8,290 nt of DNA from Muribaculaceae bacterium (GTDB lineage Bacteria > Bacteroidota > Bacteroidia > Bacteroidales > Muribaculaceae), in assembly GCA_009775195.1 (NCBI GenBank), contig VSPF01000128.1, forward strand, positions 1-8,290, in the 5' to 3' direction. Below, piece after piece: positions 6,436 through 8,290 of the stretch. Each line of letters begins with the position of its first letter. Position 1 is the stretch's first letter. The translations under genes were made by a program, and so were the position numbers. Below the pieces are notes generated by a model. The model saw nothing but the letters and a program-made list of their open reading frames with translations, had not been told where the DNA came from and searched no databases.

Positions 6436-7502
6436 CCGATTTAGAAAAGCATAGCATTAGTTCCGATGCCACGCTGCTCGAGGCCCTGCAACGCCTCAAT
6501 AAGCTGCCCGGCGGCATTATGACGCTCTTTGTCCTTGACGGTCACCGCCGCATACTCGGCAGTCTGACCGACGGCGATATACGTCGGGCCCTCATCGACG
6601 GGTCTTCGTTGCAGCAGTCGGTCGACAAGGCTTGTCATCGCAACTTTCATTATGTGACGGCCGGAGATATAGACCCCGAGGTACTGAGTATGTGCCGGGC
6701 CAATGGTATAAGGCTTATCCCCGAGGTTGACGGTGACGGTCGCCCCGTGTCGTTGGTCGACCTCACAAAGCTGCGGACCGTGTTGCCGCTGAGGGCCGTG
6801 CTTATGGCCGGCGGACGTGGCGAACGTTTGCGACCCATGACTCTCACAACGCCAAAACCGTTGCTCCAAATCGAGGGCAAGGCAATCATCGACTACAATA
6901 TCGAGGCCCTGGCCGCGTGCGGCATCAAGGAAATCGTGGTCACGACGCGCTATCTTGCCGAGCAGATTTATGAGCATTTCGCGCAGCCGGTGGCCGGAGT
7001 GCAGGTGCGGTGTGTCACCGAGGACAAACCGCTCGGCACGATTGGGGCCGTTGCCGATATATGGCCTTCGTCGCAGCAGGGCAATACATTGGTCATGAAC
7101 TCCGACTTGCTCACGACAATCTCGTTCGAGGACATGTACCTGCGCCACCGGTCGACTGCTGCCGATGTGACAATAGCCGTCGTACCCTATCAGGTGTCGG
7201 TGCCATATGCCATCCTCACTCTTGACAGCGACGACCCCGATAAGGTTATAGCAATCGAGGAGAAGCCCTCGTATTCATATTATGCCAATGCCGGCATCTA
7301 TATCTTCTCGAACTCGCTGCTGGCGACCCTCGTGCCCGGCGAGCATTGCGACGCCACCGACCTTATCGGGCGTGCGCTCGCAGCCGGCCGCAAGGTGACA
7401 TATTACCCAATCAAGGGTACCTGGATTGATGTCGGGTCGCCGGTAGACTTCCGCCAAGCCGGAGAACTGATGCGGCATCACAATTCGATGACGAACTCTT
7501 AA
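6432..7502 (+). CDS. CBS-domain sugar-1-phosphate nucleotidyltransferase, PtmE-like
   Basis: A 356-residue two-part protein. Residues 1-118 form a CBS pair: the first repeat contains LFVLDGHRRILGSLTDGDIRR (32-52), and the second, more degenerate, contains IRLIPEVDGDGRPVSLVDL (93-111). Residues 120-350 form a nucleotidyltransferase domain with the pyrophosphorylase signature LMAGGRGERLRPMT (124-137) followed by PKP (141-143). It also has LVMNSDLL (220-227), IEEKPS (275-280), NAGIYIF (286-292) and WIDVGSPVDF (331-340). The family joins NTP and a hexose-1-phosphate to an NDP-sugar. The same architecture is found in Campylobacter PtmE, a glucosamine-1-phosphate guanylyltransferase that opens the legionaminate pathway. 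GTP/GlcN-1-P use is therefore inferred, and a mannose- or glucose-1-phosphate substrate is possible. The start is the ATG in the ATGA overlap with neuA. The CBS pair probably binds an adenine nucleotide and may regulate activity. Confidence 0.86.
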   Translation: MTDLEKHSISSDATLLEALQRLNKLPGGIMTLFVLDGHRRILGSLTDGDIRRALIDGSSLQQSVDKACHRNFHYVTAGDIDPEVLSMCRANGIRLIPEVDGDGRPVSLVDLTKLRTVLPLRAVLMAGGRGERLRPMTLTTPKPLLQIEGKAIIDYNIEALAACGIKEIVVTTRYLAEQIYEHFAQPVAGVQVRCVTEDKPLGTIGAVADIWPSSQQGNTLVMNSDLLTTISFEDMYLRHRSTAADVTIAVVPYQVSVPYAILTLDSDDPDKVIAIEEKPSYSYYANAGIYIFSNSLLATLVPGEHCDATDLIGRALAAGRKVTYYPIKGTWIDVGSPVDFRQAGELMRHHNSMTNS

Positions 7503-7518
7503 CGCCACTGGGTGTTAA
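7499..7518 (+). other. short hairpin over the stop codon of the CBS-nucleotidyltransferase gene
   Basis: TTAACGCC (7499-7506) pairs with GGTGTTAA (7511-7518) through eight base pairs, one of them G-U, around a 4-base ACTG loop. The stem includes the TAA stop at 7500-7502. An AT-rich run follows (TATAATAAAAG) but no T tract, so intrinsic termination is doubtful. It may be a 3'-end protecting structure or chance. Confidence 0.35.
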
Positions 7519-7528
7519 TATAATAAAA

Positions 7529-7577
7529 GTTTAGAGTTTAGAGTTTATAGTTTAGGGGTTAGAGTTTATAGTTTAAC
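7529..7577 (+). repeat. seven tandem heptamers of GTTTAGA type
   Basis: Seven contiguous 7-bp units run through the spacer in perfect register: GTTTAGA, GTTTAGA, GTTTATA, GTTTAGG, GGTTAGA, GTTTATA, GTTTAAC. The first two are identical and the others differ by one or two bases. The array is non-coding and lies between the end of the nonulosonate operon and obgE. Its unit length and composition make it open to slipped-strand length change. Confidence 0.9.
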
Positions 7578-7605
7578 TAAGCACCCTCAACGACTAACCA
7601 CCGGC

Positions 7606-7633
7606 CCTAAACTCTAAACCCTCAACTCTCAAC
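7606..7633 (-). repeat. four heptamers in inverted orientation facing the tandem array
   Basis: On the + strand the units read CCTAAAC, TCTAAAC, CCTCAAC, TCTCAAC. On the minus strand they are the GTTTAGA/GTTGAGA type. This 28-bp block pairs in antiparallel fashion with 7529-7556 at 24 of 28 positions, giving a long imperfect inverted repeat. A further 6-bp pair (GGTTAG at 7557-7562 with CTAACC at 7594-7599) lies inside it. The RNA could form a large hairpin ending about 20 bases before the obgE start. No T tract follows, so it is not an obvious intrinsic terminator. Confidence 0.85.
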
Positions 7634-7654
7634 TTAAAAAACGAACATAGAACC

Positions 7655-8290
7655 ATGCCAGATTCGAATTTCATAGATTATGTCAAAATCCTTTGCCGTT
7701 CGGGCAAGGGCGGTGCGGGTTCGCGCCATTTTTACCGTGCCAAATATGTGCCCAAAGGCGGCCCCGACGGCGGCGACGGTGGTCGTGGCGGCCATATAAT
7801 TTTGCGTGGTAACCGTAATATGTGGACATTGCTGCCGCTCAAATACCGCCGCCATATATTTGCCGGCAATGGCGAGGCCGGGTCGGGTGGCCGCAGTTTT
7901 GGCAAGGATGGCGACGATGTGGTTGTCGACGTGCCCTGCGGCACTGTGGTTTTCGATGCCGAGACAGGCGAATATCTATGCGAGGTTACTGATGACGGCG
8001 AGGAAGTGAAGCTGCTCAAGGGTGGCCGTGGCGGCCTGGGTAACTGGCATTTCAAGACTTCGACAAACCGTACCCCGCGCTATGCCCAGCCCGGCGAGCC
8101 GGCGATTGAGAAGAGCGTGGTGCTCGAGCTCAAGATGCTTGCCGACGTGGGCCTTGTCGGGTTTCCGAACGCGGGCAAGTCGACTCTGCTGTCGGCAGTC
8201 AGCGCGGCAGAGCCCAAGATTGCCGACTATCCTTTCACCACCATGGACCCCCAGCTCGGCATTGTGGCCTATCGCGACAACCGTTCGTTT
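7655..8290 (+). CDS. obgE: Obg-family ribosome-associated GTPase, 3'-truncated by window end
   Basis: The first 212 codons of the essential GTPase Obg/CgtA, which acts in 50S ribosomal subunit maturation and stress signalling. The reading frame is open to the last base. Residues 1-158 are the glycine-rich Obg domain, with CRSGKGGAGS (14-23), VPKGGPDGGDGGRGGH (32-47), SFGKDGDD (81-88) and LLKGGRGGLGNWHF (120-133). The G domain begins with VGLVGFPNAGKSTLLSAVSA, whose P-loop GFPNAGKST is at 169-177, followed by the G2/switch region DYPFTTMDPQLG (191-202). Most relatives have Asn where this protein has Gln in the PxLG segment, a mild change. The start is preceded by an A-rich leader with no strong Shine-Dalgarno sequence. 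Expected full length is about 390 residues, so roughly the second half, including G3-G5, is missing. No clear promoter is seen in the repeat-filled spacer upstream. Confidence 0.96.
   Translation, partial: MPDSNFIDYVKILCRSGKGGAGSRHFYRAKYVPKGGPDGGDGGRGGHIILRGNRNMWTLLPLKYRRHIFAGNGEAGSGGRSFGKDGDDVVVDVPCGTVVFDAETGEYLCEVTDDGEEVKLLKGGRGGLGNWHFKTSTNRTPRYAQPGEPAIEKSVVLELKMLADVGLVGFPNAGKSTLLSAVSAAEPKIADYPFTTMDPQLGIVAYRDNRSF

Noticed and set aside
6441..7148. 235-codon open frame on the minus strand inside the CBS-nucleotidyltransferase gene
   Set aside because: Same reasoning: no motifs, skewed His/Arg-rich composition, and entirely within a conserved sense gene.
7529..7633. CRISPR array or true telomere in the heptamer region
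   Set aside because: The units are 7 bp with no spacers, which excludes CRISPR. The array is interstitial and followed by a chromosomal housekeeping gene, so it is not a replicon end.

Overview
The window looks like a chromosomal segment of a gut-type Bacteroidota, most likely order Bacteroidales and possibly Muribaculaceae. This rests on Bacteroidales-like protein sequences (Obg, GadB, GadC), weak or absent Shine-Dalgarno sequences with A-rich leaders, and two good matches to the Bacteroidota -7 promoter element TAnnTTTG. The family-level placement is tentative. All genes are on the + strand.

Region 1 (1-4000) is a glutamine/glutamate-dependent acid-resistance and GABA-producing cassette. 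It holds a 5'-truncated glutamate decarboxylase (gadB), a serine-dependent glutaminase (glsA) and a glutamate/GABA antiporter (gadC). Glutaminase makes glutamate and ammonia from glutamine, GadB decarboxylates glutamate while consuming a proton, and GadC exchanges GABA for new substrate. A hairpin separates gadB from glsA, and a strong intrinsic terminator follows gadC. The first 59 bases contain only G and T, do not encode GadB-like sequence, and look like a contig-edge artefact.

Region 2 (4001-4500) is a monocistronic gene for a small YkvA/DUF1232 membrane protein with its own promoter.

Region 3 (4530-7502) is a compact three-gene operon joined by two ATGA stop/start overlaps: a NeuC/LegG-type sugar-nucleotide 2-epimerase, a NeuA/LegF-type CMP-nonulosonate synthetase, and a nucleotidyltransferase with N-terminal CBS domains that resembles PtmE of the Campylobacter legionaminate pathway. 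This points to nonulosonic (sialic- or legionaminic-like) acid synthesis, but no NeuB/LegI synthase lies in the window. The operon has a textbook -33/-7 promoter whose spacer contains a perfect 6-bp-arm palindrome.

Region 4 (7503-8290) is a repeat-filled spacer followed by the 5' part of the essential GTPase gene obgE, cut by the window end. The spacer has seven tandem heptamers resembling GTTTAGA and four facing copies in inverted orientation, which could form a long imperfect hairpin just before obgE.

I found no wholly new system. The points most worth a second look are the telomere-like heptamer array, the synthase-less nonulosonate operon with its CBS-fused nucleotidyltransferase, and the palindrome inside its promoter.
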